Shown in pieces: positions 32,131-43,312 of a stretch of DNA of 64,000 bases (the first letter of the stretch is position 1; each line of letters opens with the position of its first letter). The DNA is from Eublepharis macularius (Eukaryota; Chordata; Lepidosauria; Squamata; Eublepharidae). Made by a program: the position numbers and the translations under genes. The notes beneath the pieces were generated by a model that worked only from the letters and a program-made list of their open reading frames with translations, ran no database searches and was not told where the DNA came from. Location: NCBI RefSeq assembly GCF_028583425.1, contig NC_072801.1, positions 17,008,001 to 17,072,000 of the forward strand, written 5' to 3'.

Positions 32131-32581
32131 CAGGGCTTTTTTTCTGGGAAAAGAGGTGGTTGAACTCAGTGGGTTCCCTGCACAGGTGGCAACTCCTGGC
32201 AGGAGGTGGTGCCCCTGGTACCACATGCACATGCGCAAAGTGCACACATGCTCCCAGGACCGCACAATGATGTCACTTTGGGTCAACTGGAAAAAGGGGG
32301 GAGTATTTTAAAGTTTAAATCGCCCTCAATGAAAATGGTCATATGGCCGGTGGCCCCACCCCCTGATCTCCAGACAGAGGGGAGTTTAGATTGCCCTCCG
32401 CGCCGCTGGCATTAATCTCCCTCCGCACTGCTGGCATTAATCTCTGCGCTGGCGGTGCAGAGGGCAATCTAAACTCCCCTCTGTCTGGAGATCAGGGGGC
32501 AGGACCACCAGCCATGATGTGACCATTGTCAAGAGGTGCTGGAACTCCGTTCCACCACGTTCCAGCTGAAAAAAAGCCCTG
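32131..32581 (+). mobile_element. hAT-A element, copy 5 (451 bp, longest)
   Basis: CAGGGCTTTTTTTCTGGG to GAAAAAAAGCCCTG. The left part carries the same internal sequence (GGTGGTGCCCCTGGTACCAC) as copy 1 in opposite orientation. Flanks AAAATCAC and CATATTAC match at only 5 of 8, so the duplication is poor. A short direct repeat CTCCGC..CTGGCATTAATCTC is doubled at the centre. Confidence 0.85.
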
Positions 32582-32639
32582 CATATTACTATCGTAAGGG
32601 CAGCCACAACAATTGAGCATATGAAATTGCCTTCTATCA

Positions 32640-34293
32640 GAAACCTCGAGTAAAAATGAAAGTCCTGTGTGATGCTAAAGAAAGAGGTGGACTGTAGTTG
32701 CCGAATATTAGACTATATCATGAAGCAATATTTTTAGTTTGGCTAAAAGAGTGGATGTCACTGAAAGACTGCAAACTCTTAACATTGGAAGGTTATAAGA
32801 AGCTGTTTGGATGGCATGCCTACTTGTGGCAGGATAAAATAAAAGCTGACTCTATGTTTTTGCGCCATTATATTAGAAAGAGCCTCTTCACGATCTGGAA
32901 AAAATACAAAAAATATCTGGGTGAAGGTATCCCCTCTTGGGTGGTACCATTCGAGGTGATCGATCCGAGAGCTATCTATAATGAAGAACAATGTTTACCA
33001 TATAAAGAGATATTGATTATGGAACAAAAAATGATAAGAATCAAAACGGAGGAAGAGTTATCTCCCTGTTATGGATGGTTCCAATATAGACAGATTAGAG
33101 ACCTTTACAACTCGGATTGTTCAAAAGGAGGAATCAAATGGAAAAACTCAGAATTGGAAGAGACTATACTACAAGAAAGTAAAAAGAAGATATCAAAAAT
33201 TTATAAAATACTTTTGAAGTGGTATACAGAGGATGAGACAAAGTATAGATGGTGAAGTGGGCAATCAATTGTCACAAAGAAATAACAATGGAGTCATGGG
33301 AATATTTATGGAAAACTACATTGAAGATTTCAACTTGTACCAGTATTAAAGAGAATGTCTATAAGATGATTTATAGATGGTATTTAACGCCTAAGAAAAT
33401 AGTGCTTGGAAATGCAAACGTGTCAGATAAATGCTGGAAATGTAAAAAGCATGAAGGATCATTGTATCATATGTGGTGGATGTGTGAAGTAGCTAGACAG
33501 TACTGGGGAGATATTTTAGAAGTAATAAATGAGATTTTGCAGACCCAAATAAAGAAGAACCCAGAGCTATTGCTACTGAATTTAAGTATGGAAGATGTTC
33601 CTATGCAATACAGAACATTACTATTTTACATGACGACGGCAGCAAGACTTTTATATGCGCAGAAATGGAAGGTGCAAGAAATACCAACTATTGAAGACTG
33701 GATGTATAAATTGCTGTACATGGCGGAAATGGATAAAATGACAAGAAAGCTGAGAGATCAGAACTTAACAGAATTTTTTACTGATTGGGGAAGATTGAAA
33801 ACATATTTAGAAAAGAAGTGGGACGTGAAAGGGGAATTATGGCAATTTGAAAATTATTAGAATGGCTTTTTATTGGATGAGACAGAATCTTTACCATATG
33901 AAGTGAAGTATTAGCTAATTGTTAGACTAAATTTAAGTGGATTTGGAGTTAATAGATATTGGTAAAACTAATAAAGTAGATATTTTATTTAATTGTTAGC
34001 TTAAATTCAAATATATTTGAAGTTGACAGATAGTAATAGATTTTAAGCTAATAATAATAGATTTGAAGCTAACAGATAGGGTTTAGTTTAACAAAACAGA
34101 ATGTAAACATGATATAATGAGTTACAGAAAAAGGGGATAAATTAGGAATAGATTAAGATATAGGGTTGGAAAGCTGTTGGAAGTCCTGAAAAAAGTGGGG
34201 GAGGGAAAGGGTGGGGGAAAAATGATATTGAGATGTTATTTGAAAGTTGTATGTATTAATATTCTCACCTAATAAAAATTAAAAAAAAGAAAA
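32640..34293 (+). mobile_element. L1 LINE, 5'-truncated copy 1 (1654 bp)
   Basis: Contains the C-terminal third of ORF2, a 3' UTR and an A-rich tail (AATAAAAATTAAAAAAAAG). Flanked by GAAATTGCCTTCTATCA (32623-32639) and GAAATTGCCTTCTGTCA (34294-34310), a 17-bp target duplication with one change. Target-primed reverse transcription explains both the truncation and the tail. Confidence 0.93.
32646..33860 (+). pseudogene. L1 ORF2 C-terminal region, copy 1 (two broken frames)
   Basis: The first frame reaches a TAG at 32695-32697, then runs open to 33255 (SLFTIWKKYKKYLGEGIPSW, GWFQYRQIRDLYNSDCSK). A small deletion near 33240 shifts to a second open frame, 33249-33860, holding the Cys/His motif CWKCKKHEGSLYHMWWMC that is conserved at the C-terminus of L1 ORF2 proteins. 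It ends WQFENY. Reverse transcriptase and endonuclease are absent. It matches the intact copy at 61057-62270 along its length. Confidence 0.88.
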
Positions 34294-34450
34294 GAAATTG
34301 CCTTCTGTCAAATTAGACCACTGGTCGTTCTAGCTCAGTACTTACTATCTGCTTTCATTGGCAGTGCCGCTCCACAATCTTAAGAAGAGAAAGGTCTTTC
34401 TCAACACCTGCTACCTGAGATCCTGTAACTAGAGATACCAGGGTCTGAAC

Positions 34451-34678
34451 ATGGGACCTTCAGCATACAAAACAAGTAAAACAGCCTTGCTGTATGCAGA
34501 TGATAGGGCAATTATGTCTTTCACCCAAATTGGAATCAGTAAGATGCTAGTTAGGTTGGCTGATTATTGTGATAGAGAACAACTAAGAATTAATTACAAT
34601 AAAACTAAAATGGTTGGTTTTGGCAAAAACAGATCCAAGCACAGATGGACTATCTATGTTCATGAAATAGAACAATAG
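34451..34678 (+). pseudogene. LINE reverse transcriptase palm fragment (YADD)
   Basis: Open for 75 codons; the first ten codons belong to the neighbouring SINE, and LINE sequence starts near TALLYADD. It ends HRWTIYVHEIEQ, after which the frame breaks. Provides the second and third catalytic Asp of the palm only. Confidence 0.7.
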
Positions 34679-34757
34679 CCCTTTAAAAATATTTAGGTAT
34701 GGTATTTCATGGGACTCTGTCTTGGCAGACACACATTAATGCCAATCTATAAACTGT

Positions 34758-35105
34758 TTGCTGTACACTAGGAGCTTATTTTTAATTTTTTTCTGTTCAA
34801 AGGGTGGCCAGTTAATAGCCCCGGCCCTCAAAGTATTCCAGAACAATGTTATCATGCAGCTCTTGTATGGGGCTGAAATATGGGGGTGGAATGAGAAAAT
34901 GCTTGATCAGCTTGGAATCATTCAGAACAACTTCTTAAGGAAAATCGTGGGTCTCCCACAGGGAACTCCTGCTGCACACTTGAGTTTAGAAGCTGGGCGA
35001 CTTTCTATTATAACAAGAGTCCACTTGAAATTATTAGACTATTACAAGAAACTTGAAAGCATTGCCAAAGATCATCTGGTAAAATACTGTTTTGGGTACT
35101 GTTAA
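34758..35105 (+). pseudogene. LINE post-palm (thumb and linker) fragment
   Basis: An open stretch with APALKVFQNNVIMQLLYGAE, IWGWNEKMLDQLGIIQNNFL and RKIVGLPQGTPAAHLSLEAG, a block typical downstream of the palm in several LINE clades. The segment to 35301 is non-open but LINE-like. Confidence 0.65.
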
Positions 35106-35309
35106 GGAAGGGAATCAGTGGTCCAACTTGCAGTCTCCTATTTTGCAGTTATATTGCTTGCCCTCCTTAGAGGTTGTAATGTCTTGGGAACCAAGCAAAA
35201 TTCGTAGTTGATTTTTTGAAAAACATACCCTTCAGGACACAGGTGTAAGTCCAACAATCTACATTTTCTTTGAGGTATCCCTGAATCAAGAAAAATACAT
35301 TCTTCTCTC

Positions 35310-35570
35310 CAGGGCTTTTTTTTCTGGGAAAAGAGGTGGTGGAACTCAGTGGGTTGCCTTCAGAGAAAATGGTCACATGGCTGGTGGCCCCACCCCCTGA
35401 TCTTCAGACAGAGGGGAGTTTGGATTGCCCTCCGCACTGCTTGGCAGCGCGGAGGTCAATCTAAACTCCCCTCTGTCTGGAGATCAGGGGGCGGGGCCAC
35501 CAGTCATGTGACCATTTTCAAGAGGTTCTGGAACTCCATTCCCCCACGTTCCCCCTGAACAAAAGCCCTG
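35310..35570 (+). mobile_element. hAT-A element, copy 6 (261 bp), inside the LINE
   Basis: Exact 8-bp duplication CTTCTCTC at 35302-35309 and 35571-35578. The LINE sequence resumes on the other side, so this insertion is younger than the LINE. Confidence 0.95.
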
Positions 35571-36089
35571 CTTCTCTCGCTATTTAGCTTGCCCTTCTAA
35601 TGCTCCATTAAGAAAGGCATTTACTAGTGCTTGCTTTCAAACTATGCCATATGAGTACTTCCAGGGCAGATATCAAAACTACGTGTGGAACAGCGTCTCT
35701 GTGGTCTTAATCAGGTGGAAGACATAGTACAGTATGTTTTACATTATCCTTTTTATGGGTCCATTCATAATAAATTGCTGAATCAATTTTTTGCACATTT
35801 TTCTGGCTCAGATGAGGAATGCATTAAATTTCTAATGGCTGATGTTGTTTCTCTTGTTACTCTCAAAGTGGATATTTTTATCTTTTTATCTATAAATATA
35901 AGGAAGAAATCAGTACCTGTTAATCCTGTAAGAATTTTAGCTAAATTGTAATTCCATGTCATTTCATATTTATCTCTTTTACCATCTTAGTTTTAGACTT
36001 TTAAGTTTTATTCTCTTATGTAAATATGTTTTTGCTGTGGTGCACTGTTGTATGTTGGTGTATATGTGGGGATGTTATGGCCTATGGCT

Positions 36090-36090
<1 letters not shown>

Positions 36091-36169
<79 letters not shown>

Positions 36170-36229
36170 CCAACCAACCAACCAACCAACCAACCAACCA
36201 ACCAACCAACCAACCAACCAACCAACCAA
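36091..36229 (+). repeat. Compound microsatellite (CAAT)n-(CCAA)n
   Basis: About 19 units of CAAT followed by about 15 units of CCAA. Open in several frames, giving artificial INQS and TNQP repeat peptides. It is the tail of the LINE to the left. Confidence 0.97.
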
Positions 36230-36239
36230 GTAAACATTG

Positions 36240-37984
36240 AGTTGTATCTCCTCTCTTTGCTTTACCAGTTCCCACCAGTAACACAGCGGAGGGAACCAAG
36301 ATCAGGAAATCCAGAACTCCAAAACCTGGAGTGAAATTTACATGAGGAGAGGTTTAAAACGCAAAGACTTATATTTGTTCTAAAGCAGGTTTTGTGGCAG
36401 GAAAATATATTGGGGTAAAAACTGCCACAGGGAGGAGTTGGGTGGGGGTCCTTTTCCGATTAAGAAAGAACTAGCTGGGTTTTGGTGTCAGTTTTGTGAC
36501 TGTTTCTTCATCCATAAATGACTCAGTGCAGAAAGCACAGCGGTGTTACAATTCTTCATTAACATTTCAGCTAATTAAATCCAAAGAGGCTTTCCTCAAG
36601 ATCGGCGTAACTAGCAGCCTGCGTAACTACCAGGAAAACAGAATGGTTTTAATTTTCAAAAATTGGGGTGGGGGTCAGGAGAGCAAGGGCTGGAAGTGCT
36701 AGAGGAGAACGGTACTGTCATGCTGTGAAGCTGAGCAGGTGCGGTTTTGAACAAACCACTTCAACTGTCTCTAAAAAGCAAGGAGCTGGTAGTAGTAAGG
36801 AAGGCAGAGCATACACAGAAAATGGTACCTGAAGATACCTTACACAGAGTCAAACCACTGGTCCGTCTACCTTGGTATTGTCCACTCTGATTGGCAGGCT
36901 CAGGCAGCAATGTCCTGCATCTGCTACCTAAAATACTGGTGATGCCGGGAACTGACCCATTGAGCTATGCCCATTCTGCACAAAGCTTATGAATACATGA
37001 TGCCATCTTGCAGCACCAGGTTGGGAGTCCACCTTGATCAGAGTCTTCTCCATTCTGCATGGCACCAACTTTCCAAGGTCTCTAGGAGGGAAGGTTTGGG
37101 GGTACAAAATCACCTAGTACCCAGGTTGCTTTAGGGGACCTCATATGTCCATCTCCTCTCAGAATTGCTCAGAAACACCTGTGTCTCTAGTTATTTTGAA
37201 GTATAAATAATAGGTCTGAGAAACATTTGGTCAATACCAGGGCTCACATTCATGTTGATTTGGAAATGGGGATGGGGAACTCGTCTCAAAAATCTGCCTT
37301 CCCCATCCAAGAACACAGACATGTGATGTGAAGAGGCCAGTGAGAACGCCATTTTGTTTGGGCAGCAGCATTTGAACATATTACTCTGGCAGAGAGGCAC
37401 TGTTCTGCAGCAAGCAGACAAACCACACCAGAATGATCTGCTAGAAGCGAGTGGAACAAGCGTGAGAAGTACTTTGTAGGTCCCCCCCCCCCCCAGAACT
37501 CCGCAACTGCCTTTCCAATTGCTTCTCCAGAATTTTTGGTGGGCACGGGGCTGCCCAATCAGCAAATACAGGGACAGGGAGATGGGGGGGATGGGCTCTA
37601 CCACTGCAACACTACGACACAGGCGTTGAGTTTTTTTTTTTAAAAAAAGTGATGTTGGCTCCAGCCCCCACAGAAGATGGCTTCACATCTTGACTGGTCT
37701 AGTAAGAAAGGAGACACCAAATCACTTTGAAGTCATGCCGTGCAGAATGTGAGGCACCCAAGCCGATTCAATGCTAATCAGTGTGAATATGCAGAAATGG
37801 TGGCCTAAAGTGTGCAGTGCGGAATGGGTCAGAATCCAGGGAGATCCTAAGTTGTCTCAATAGCATTCAACACCGCCGCTTATTTCGGTATCAACATTAT
37901 CTTGATCCTGTGTGATTATTTCTTTATCTGAAGATGCTGAGTGGAATCACATCTTTATTTCTTTTCTAAAGTTGAACTGATATA
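36240..37984. other. No gene; one decayed SINE fragment
   Basis: 36835-36965 resembles a reversed, degraded third-family SINE (CAAACCACTGGTCCGTCTAC, CTGCATCTGCTACC). Poly-C at 37481-37493 and poly-T/A at 37631-37648. Nothing else recognised. Confidence 0.4.
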
Positions 37985-38400
37985 ATCATCAGTATTATTA
38001 TTTAAATTTATCCTGCCTTTCCTTGTGGGTCAGGGCAGCTTACATTAATAGATTAAAAACATTCATAGTCCAAATCAAAATAACAATCCCCAAATACCTC
38101 CCTTACCCCCTTAAAAGGTGCCTGTTGTTCAACCCCCCTCAAAAGCCCTGGAGAACAGACAAGTCTTGCGGCCCGTCCTAAAGATCTCCAAGATCTTCCC
38201 CTCACCTCTTCATGGAACCCATTCCATAGAGCAGGAGCCACAATGGAAAAGTTCTGAGATCTGAGATTTGGTTGAGGTCATCCTGAGAGGTGGAATTGCC
38301 AGCAGATGGCTACCTGAAAACCACACGCGGTGCACAGGGATATATGGAAGGTGATGGTCCTTCAATATGCATTCATTCTCTGAGTCTAGGGAATCACTCA
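37985..38400 (-). mobile_element. L2-like LINE 3' UTR fragment, reversed (tentative)
   Basis: ATCCTGCCTTTCCTTGTGGG and GGCAGCTTACATTAATAGA read, reversed, like the L2 3' tail. CCATTCCATAGAGCAGGAGC is wording often repeated in squamate genomes. No coding motif remains. Confidence 0.4.
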
Positions 38401-38529
38401 CAATGGCAATCCCTTCACGTGTTTGAAGGTAGCACAGCAAAACTTGCATGCTCTACCACTGTTCTTGGTCTCTTGTGAGGGTGCCTTTCCAGTTACTCCA
38501 GTGGCTCTGCCCTATGTCTCTCTCTAAGG

Positions 38530-39060
38530 GTGGGACCACACAAGATGCTTGGGCATGTGTCGGATGCTGCAAGGATCCCTGGGAAATGTAGTCTTAAATA
38601 AAAAAACAGTCGCTCAATGTGATTCTCAGCTTGGGAGAATCAAAACTGGAGGGACTTTCTCTCTCACATACATACTCTCTCTTCTCTTTCAAAAATGCTC
38701 TGGGAACTTGGGATAGGGGTGGAGAGGGGAAATGATGCAACAAGAGGCAGGAAAAAATCTGAAGTGTTTTGTAAGCAAGAGAGAAACCCAGTCTCTCCCA
38801 TTCTTCTTCTCCTGGCAGGGAATTGCAGTGTGGATTCCCCCCTCCCCTGCCTTTGAACTCGTGAAGGAAAACCGAAGCAACTGGATTTTTGAAAGAGAGC
38901 ATATCTCCAGTCAAGTGGCTTATTTGTAAGAAAATCCACTCAGCTCAGTTTTCCTCCAGGAGCTTGGAGAGGGGGGAAGGTAAGACTACCGCTCCCAGGG
39001 AAGCTTGCATGACCCAACCTGTGCCCTTCACGTGTAATTCGTCTCATGTATTTCCATTCT
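38530..39060. mobile_element. Possible inverted-repeat element (about 530 bp)
   Basis: GCAAGGATCCCTGGGAAATG with TAGTC at the left mirrors GACTACCGCTCCCAGGGAAG with CTTGC at the right. The right end ACGTGTAATTCGTC resembles the palindromic elements. No duplication identified. Confidence 0.4.
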
Positions 39061-39831
39061 AAGCTGCCATGTCAACTGATGAGGTAGAGGCACAAGGAGA
39101 GTGCCTTGGCCGACATCACATTTGGATAAGTAATACTTGGGCTTGGCAGCTGCCCCTTGCCCTTTTTGCAGGTTTCTGAAGCGTGAGGTGGACAGAGGGG
39201 TGAGGCAAAGGGCAAGAGTAAAATGAGTCTTGGCCCTTAGTCTGTGGCCTTGAGTGGGCTACATCAGCAGAACCAGTGCCAGCCTGAGACATCTTTGCGG
39301 TTCAGCTCCTGCCTAAGCTTGTGCTGGGGGCCTCTTAGGTAGTTAATTTTTTAAAGTTGTATTTTTATGTGCCTTTCATTTTGTAAGCCTCTTTGAATCC
39401 CCAGTGTGAGGGGAAAAGCCAAACAAGAGTTTTCAAACAAACAAATAAAATACTGACTTCTTCATGCAACATGGAACAAAAATAAAGCATGGGATAAGAA
39501 AAACTGAAACACAGATTGTTTGGGGTCAAGACAGCAGGGATAAGAGATTTGAAATCAGTTTCTAGCAGTATCAAATTCTACTGCTGGAATTTATTTCAAT
39601 TACTAAACGTTCTTTTTGTTTCCCCAGAAGCATGAGCTTTTTGTATCCAGAACAGCACTAGAAACGAAGGTCCTGTTGTCTCTATGACAGCAAATTTCAT
39701 CTTAATGGAACTCCACAGCAGTACAAGGACAATTCCTTAAAATACAGTTTTGACACATCAATATGAACATTTCACTAAGTGCTGTATTTGTGGTTTCAGA
39801 CAACAGAAGGCCCATCGAAATTATCTTGCCT

Positions 39832-39832
<1 letters not shown>

Positions 39833-39869
<37 letters not shown>
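39833..39869. repeat. (TG)n microsatellite
   Basis: About 17 TG units ending in GCGCGCG; it forms the tail end of the reversed BovB fragment. Confidence 0.95.
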
Positions 39870-39876
<7 letters not shown>

Positions 39877-40110
39877 TATGTGCATCTTCCAACTTATGGC
39901 AACCCTATGATTGGAAGACCTCCAAAATGTCTTATCATTAACAGACTTGCTCAGATTCTGCAAACTGGAGGATGTGGCTTCTTTTATTGAGTCCAGCCAT
40001 CTCATTTTAGGACTTCCTCTTTTCCTACTGCCTTCAACTTTTCCTAGCATTATTGACTTTTCCAGAGAGTCTGGTCTTCTCATGATGTGACCAAAGTACA
40101 ACAGCCTCCC
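39870..40110 (-). pseudogene. BovB (RTE) LINE ORF C-terminus fragment
   Basis: The minus strand encodes LLYFGHIMRRPDSLEKSIML, GKVEGSRKRGSPKMRWLDSI and LQNLSKSVNDKTFWR, the conserved C-terminal end of RTE-BovB reverse-transcriptase proteins, followed by the 3' terminus. Strongly 5'-truncated; no palm domain. BovB supplies machinery to Sauria-type SINEs. Confidence 0.88.
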
Positions 40111-40536
40111 ATAGGGAGGGAGGTGTTCTTCTTTAAAACTGTAGACATCTGAAATCCCCCGTTCACCCCCTGCCCCCACCAATTTCTTTTCTTCCTACAG
40201 GAAGATGTACAAAACCTCACTTCACAATAAATGTTGGTCCATTTCTCATTGAACTTAATAACCTGTGTCTGGACTAGGTGAATGCTGGCAACCAATGAGG
40301 GAGTTTGCGGGGAGAGACATCATGATGTGACTTCTGGTTTGTACCCAGAAGCAACATCATGATGCTCTAGGAAATTCACTTATCTCCATGGTTTTTTACC
40401 ACAGAGATGTGCAAATTACTTGAGCTTCATGATGTCATTTCTGGTTACAAACTGGAAGTGATGTCGTGGCATTGCGCAATGTTACTACCCACCCCTTTCT
40501 CCCACTGCAGAAAAGAGGCCCAGTGGGGCTTAGGGC

Positions 40537-40764
40537 TAGGATTGCTGGCTCCAAGTTGGGAAATTCCTGGAGATCTGGGGGGTAAAATCTGGAGAAACCT
40601 GGAGAAAGTGGGATTTGGGGAGGGAAAGGACCTTGGCATGGCATAATTCCATAGAGTCCACCCCCAAAGTAGCCATTTTCTCCTGGTGAACTGATCTCTG
40701 TGGCCTGGAGACCAGTTGTAATCCCAGGAGATCTCCAGCCGCTACCTGGAGGCTGGTAACCCTA
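40537..40764 (+). mobile_element. hAT-B element, copy 3 (228 bp)
   Basis: TAGGATTGCTGGCTCCAAGT to GGCTGGTAACCCTA. Exact 8-bp duplication CTTAGGGC at 40529-40536 and 40765-40772. Very similar to the copy at 60185. Confidence 0.95.
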
Positions 40765-40774
40765 CTTAGGGCCC

Positions 40775-42438
40775 AGGAGTGGGACCTCGACTGAGGAGAG
40801 TGGCAACCATAGTCTGGACTGAGCCGTTGCCGACTGGAGGTGGGGCCCATGTTACCAGAAGTCTGGGAAAAACATGCTTAAAGAAATGGAATGCAGCAAA
40901 GTAAAGCAAGACGTGGGCAGGTTGCAGGCCCTCTGACCTACATATTCCATATTTTCTTAAACATAAAATAGCAATACCGCATACCACAATTATGGGAAAT
41001 AAAGGAAAATCTCAATTGTATACCACGTAAAGTCCTCCCTCTGCCCATTCTGGCAGTGAGAATTTTAATTATCTATAGCACAAGGTTATTTTCTCCAAAC
41101 TTCCTGAAATTTGGCAGGGAGTAAGGGACCCAATATCTAAAAATTTCATCCCAAATGTGTGTGAAGGGGGAGTTATGGTCTGGAATGAAAACTGTTGGAA
41201 AACTACTATTGGAATAATGTCTAATATTTACTAACTTTATTTCTGAAATGAAAGAACCAAATTCCAGTTGCATTTGCAATTTGAATTTGGCAGAAGTCTT
41301 TCATATCACCTATTGAACTCCAATTATTGTGGCTAAGATTGTTTGCATAGAGTATTCACAGTGGATTGTGGAGATGCTGTGGATTGAACTTGGGACCTTC
41401 TGCATGCAAAGTAAGATGCTCAACCACTGAGCTATGATGGCATGGCAGTGAAAAGGCTCTAGCTAAGTCCTAGAGAGGTGCTGCTAGCACTGGACAATGG
41501 GCCCATGACCTGACTCCATATAAAACAGCTTCATATTGTTTCTAAATGTATAAACGGAACATCAGCAAAGACAACGAACCAGCTTGCTAGAAGCCCGCAG
41601 GCCTGTTATCTCACATCAAGTCTCCAAAGAAAGAGATCCAGAAACATAAGGTGCTCTACTTCTTCCTTTCAGCCCCTCACAGTGGTCTCTCTCCCTCTTT
41701 CAGTTCACAATTGCTGTGTCTGCCATCTGCCTGCCCTCTCCGATGGGCAAGATGTCACCTTCGAAAAGATTCCTAACTAGCAGGACCCCATCAGGCTCCT
41801 AGAGATAAAAGATTAACCACCACCCTGGACTATTAATTTGCCTTTTGCCTAACTGAGGAATGGTTGGGCTACAACGGGAACATTACAATGGCACTTGTTA
41901 TTTCTTCAGGACAGCTCATCTTCATCTGAGATGCAAAATGAAATAGGATTATACTTGGATTCCCTATGGTGGCTGGCTCCTGCCAAACCAAGACAGAGAG
42001 CCAAAGTAGAATACTGTGAATTCTCTATGCAAACAATCTTGCCTACAATAACTGGAGTACAAGATTACTTTGTGGGGAGTCAGGAGAATTAATTCTGAGG
42101 TGTCAGTATGTCTTGTCAGCTCAGGCAAACACTCGACTGGTTCTACCTTGGCAATCGAATGAACAAATGATTCTCTTTTCCCCTTAGAATACTGCTGGGC
42201 AGGAAGGAAAAAGGTAGACTGGGTATTCAAAGCAATTTATGCAGCAGCTCTGAAAGCATCCTGTTCCAGAGGAAAGCAAGTCTCCTTTCCACAGTGAGGA
42301 AAAGTTACGCTCCTGCATTCACAACAGATCACGCAACTTTTTTCTGGCTCCTAAGGGGAAATTATGCTATAACTGAGTTTATGTCACAGCTAAGGTGGGT
42401 GGTGGTGTGGGAAAATCCCACCTGACATTTGCACCTCA
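40775..42438. other. No gene; one decayed SINE fragment
   Basis: 41370-41535 (GGGACCTTCTGCATGCAAAG, CAACCACTGAGCTATG) is a reversed third-family SINE piece. The rest is unassigned intron. Confidence 0.4.
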
Positions 42439-42439
42439 G

Positions 42440-42690
42440 AGTTTTCACACATGCTGAATAATGCGCTTTCATTCCACTTTCAATGCACTTCGCAGCTGGA
42501 TTTTTCTGTGTGAAAGGAGAAAATCTACTTGCAAACCATTGCTAAAGAGCATTATTTATCATATAATGCACTTTATAATAATAAAAAGTGCATTTATAAT
42601 AATATAAAGTGCATTATATTATAACGTATATAAATAATAATATTTATAATAATATTATTATTCTTTAGCATGTACGAAAGCAGCTATAAA
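42440..42690. mobile_element. Decayed palindromic element related to the 13848 copy
   Basis: TTTTCACACATGCTGAATAA and AATGCGCTTTCATTCCAC resemble the 13848-13997 arms; the right end TTAGCATGTACGAAAGC is a partial mirror. The centre is AT-rich with several AAGTGCATTATA words. Confidence 0.5.
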
Positions 42691-42899
42691 TGGGGACCAA
42701 ACAGAACGACGACTGTATGGGGCTGAATCAGCTGCAAGTGGCATTCACAGGATTATGAACTTATAGCAGTGACTCATGAGAAGATTCAAGCCAAGAGCCT
42801 GGGGGCTTGACATCGTCCTCCAAAAACCCATAAAGTCAAAAAGCAGAAGGCTTTGCAAGTAATAGATAATCTATGAACAAATATTATTTTTACTTTTAA

Positions 42900-43010
42900 A
42901 AAATCCTTCCCTTCCTCCAAAGAACCCAGAGCAGCATACAGAGGGTCTTTCTCTTTTGTTCTCACAACAACCCTATGAGGTAGGTTAATGCAGCTGCAAA
43001 ATTGCCTTCT
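42900..43010 (-). mobile_element. MIR/L2-like fragment, reversed
   Basis: CTCACAACAACCCTATGAGG and TAGGTTAATGCAGC, the reversed 3' core shared by CORE-SINEs and L2. Confidence 0.5.
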
Positions 43011-43130
43011 TCCAACTCAGGCTAGCCAGCAAGATGGCCCCCTACCTTGACCCGGCTGATCTGGCCACCAGGATCCATGCATCGGGAGTAATGCAAGTCT
43101 CCCCTCCGAGTCAGTTTGGAAACTCCACTT

Positions 43131-43312
43131 GGGCTGAATCCACACACCCGCGGAGCAACCCGGCGTTGCGCTAAATGTTCGCTAAACACCCGGAAGTGTA
43201 GCGTCTTTCTAGCGCGATTCAGAAATCACGCTAGAAAGACGCTACACTTCCGGGTGTTTAGCGAACATTTAGCACAACGTCGGGACGCTCTATGGGTGTG
43301 TGGATTCAGCCC
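43131..43312. mobile_element. Palindromic element, GGCC family, copy 5 (182 bp)
   Basis: GGGCTGAATCCACACACCCG and mirror. Arms contain ACACCCGGAAGTGTAGCGTC, matching inner arms of the 23699 copy. No convincing duplication. It lies at the start of an L2 fragment. Confidence 0.82.

Larger units (their letters stand above)
32590..34478 (-). mobile_element. tRNA-derived SINE (third family), split by L1 copy 1
   Basis: In reverse orientation: CATATGAAATTGCCTTCT at left; right part 34294-34478 continues AAATTAGACCACTGGTCGTT, CAACACCTGCTACCTGAGAT, GGGACCTTCAGCATAC. It parallels the forward copy at 50985-51175 (GACTGATTCAATATAAGGCA etc.). The L1 insertion duplicates 17 bases. Confidence 0.65.
34479..36230 (+). 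mobile_element. Unclassified non-LTR LINE, 3' part, with (CAAT)n tail
   Basis: Reverse transcriptase palm ALLYADDRAIMSF (YADD at 34493-34504), then EQLRINYNKTKMVGFGK. A later block reads QLLYGAEIWGWNEKM and NNFLRKIVGLPQGTPA; after a hAT-A insertion comes VEDIVQYVLHYPFYGSIHNK. Frames are broken between blocks. The 3' UTR ends GGCCTATGGCTACAAT and passes directly into a CAAT microsatellite, as expected of a LINE with a simple-repeat tail. The clade is uncertain; no close named family comes to mind. Confidence 0.7.

Noticed and set aside
35956..36334. Open frames encoding INQS and TNQP repeats
   Set aside because: They are translations of the (CAAT)n and (CCAA)n microsatellite; every frame is open because the unit has no stop.
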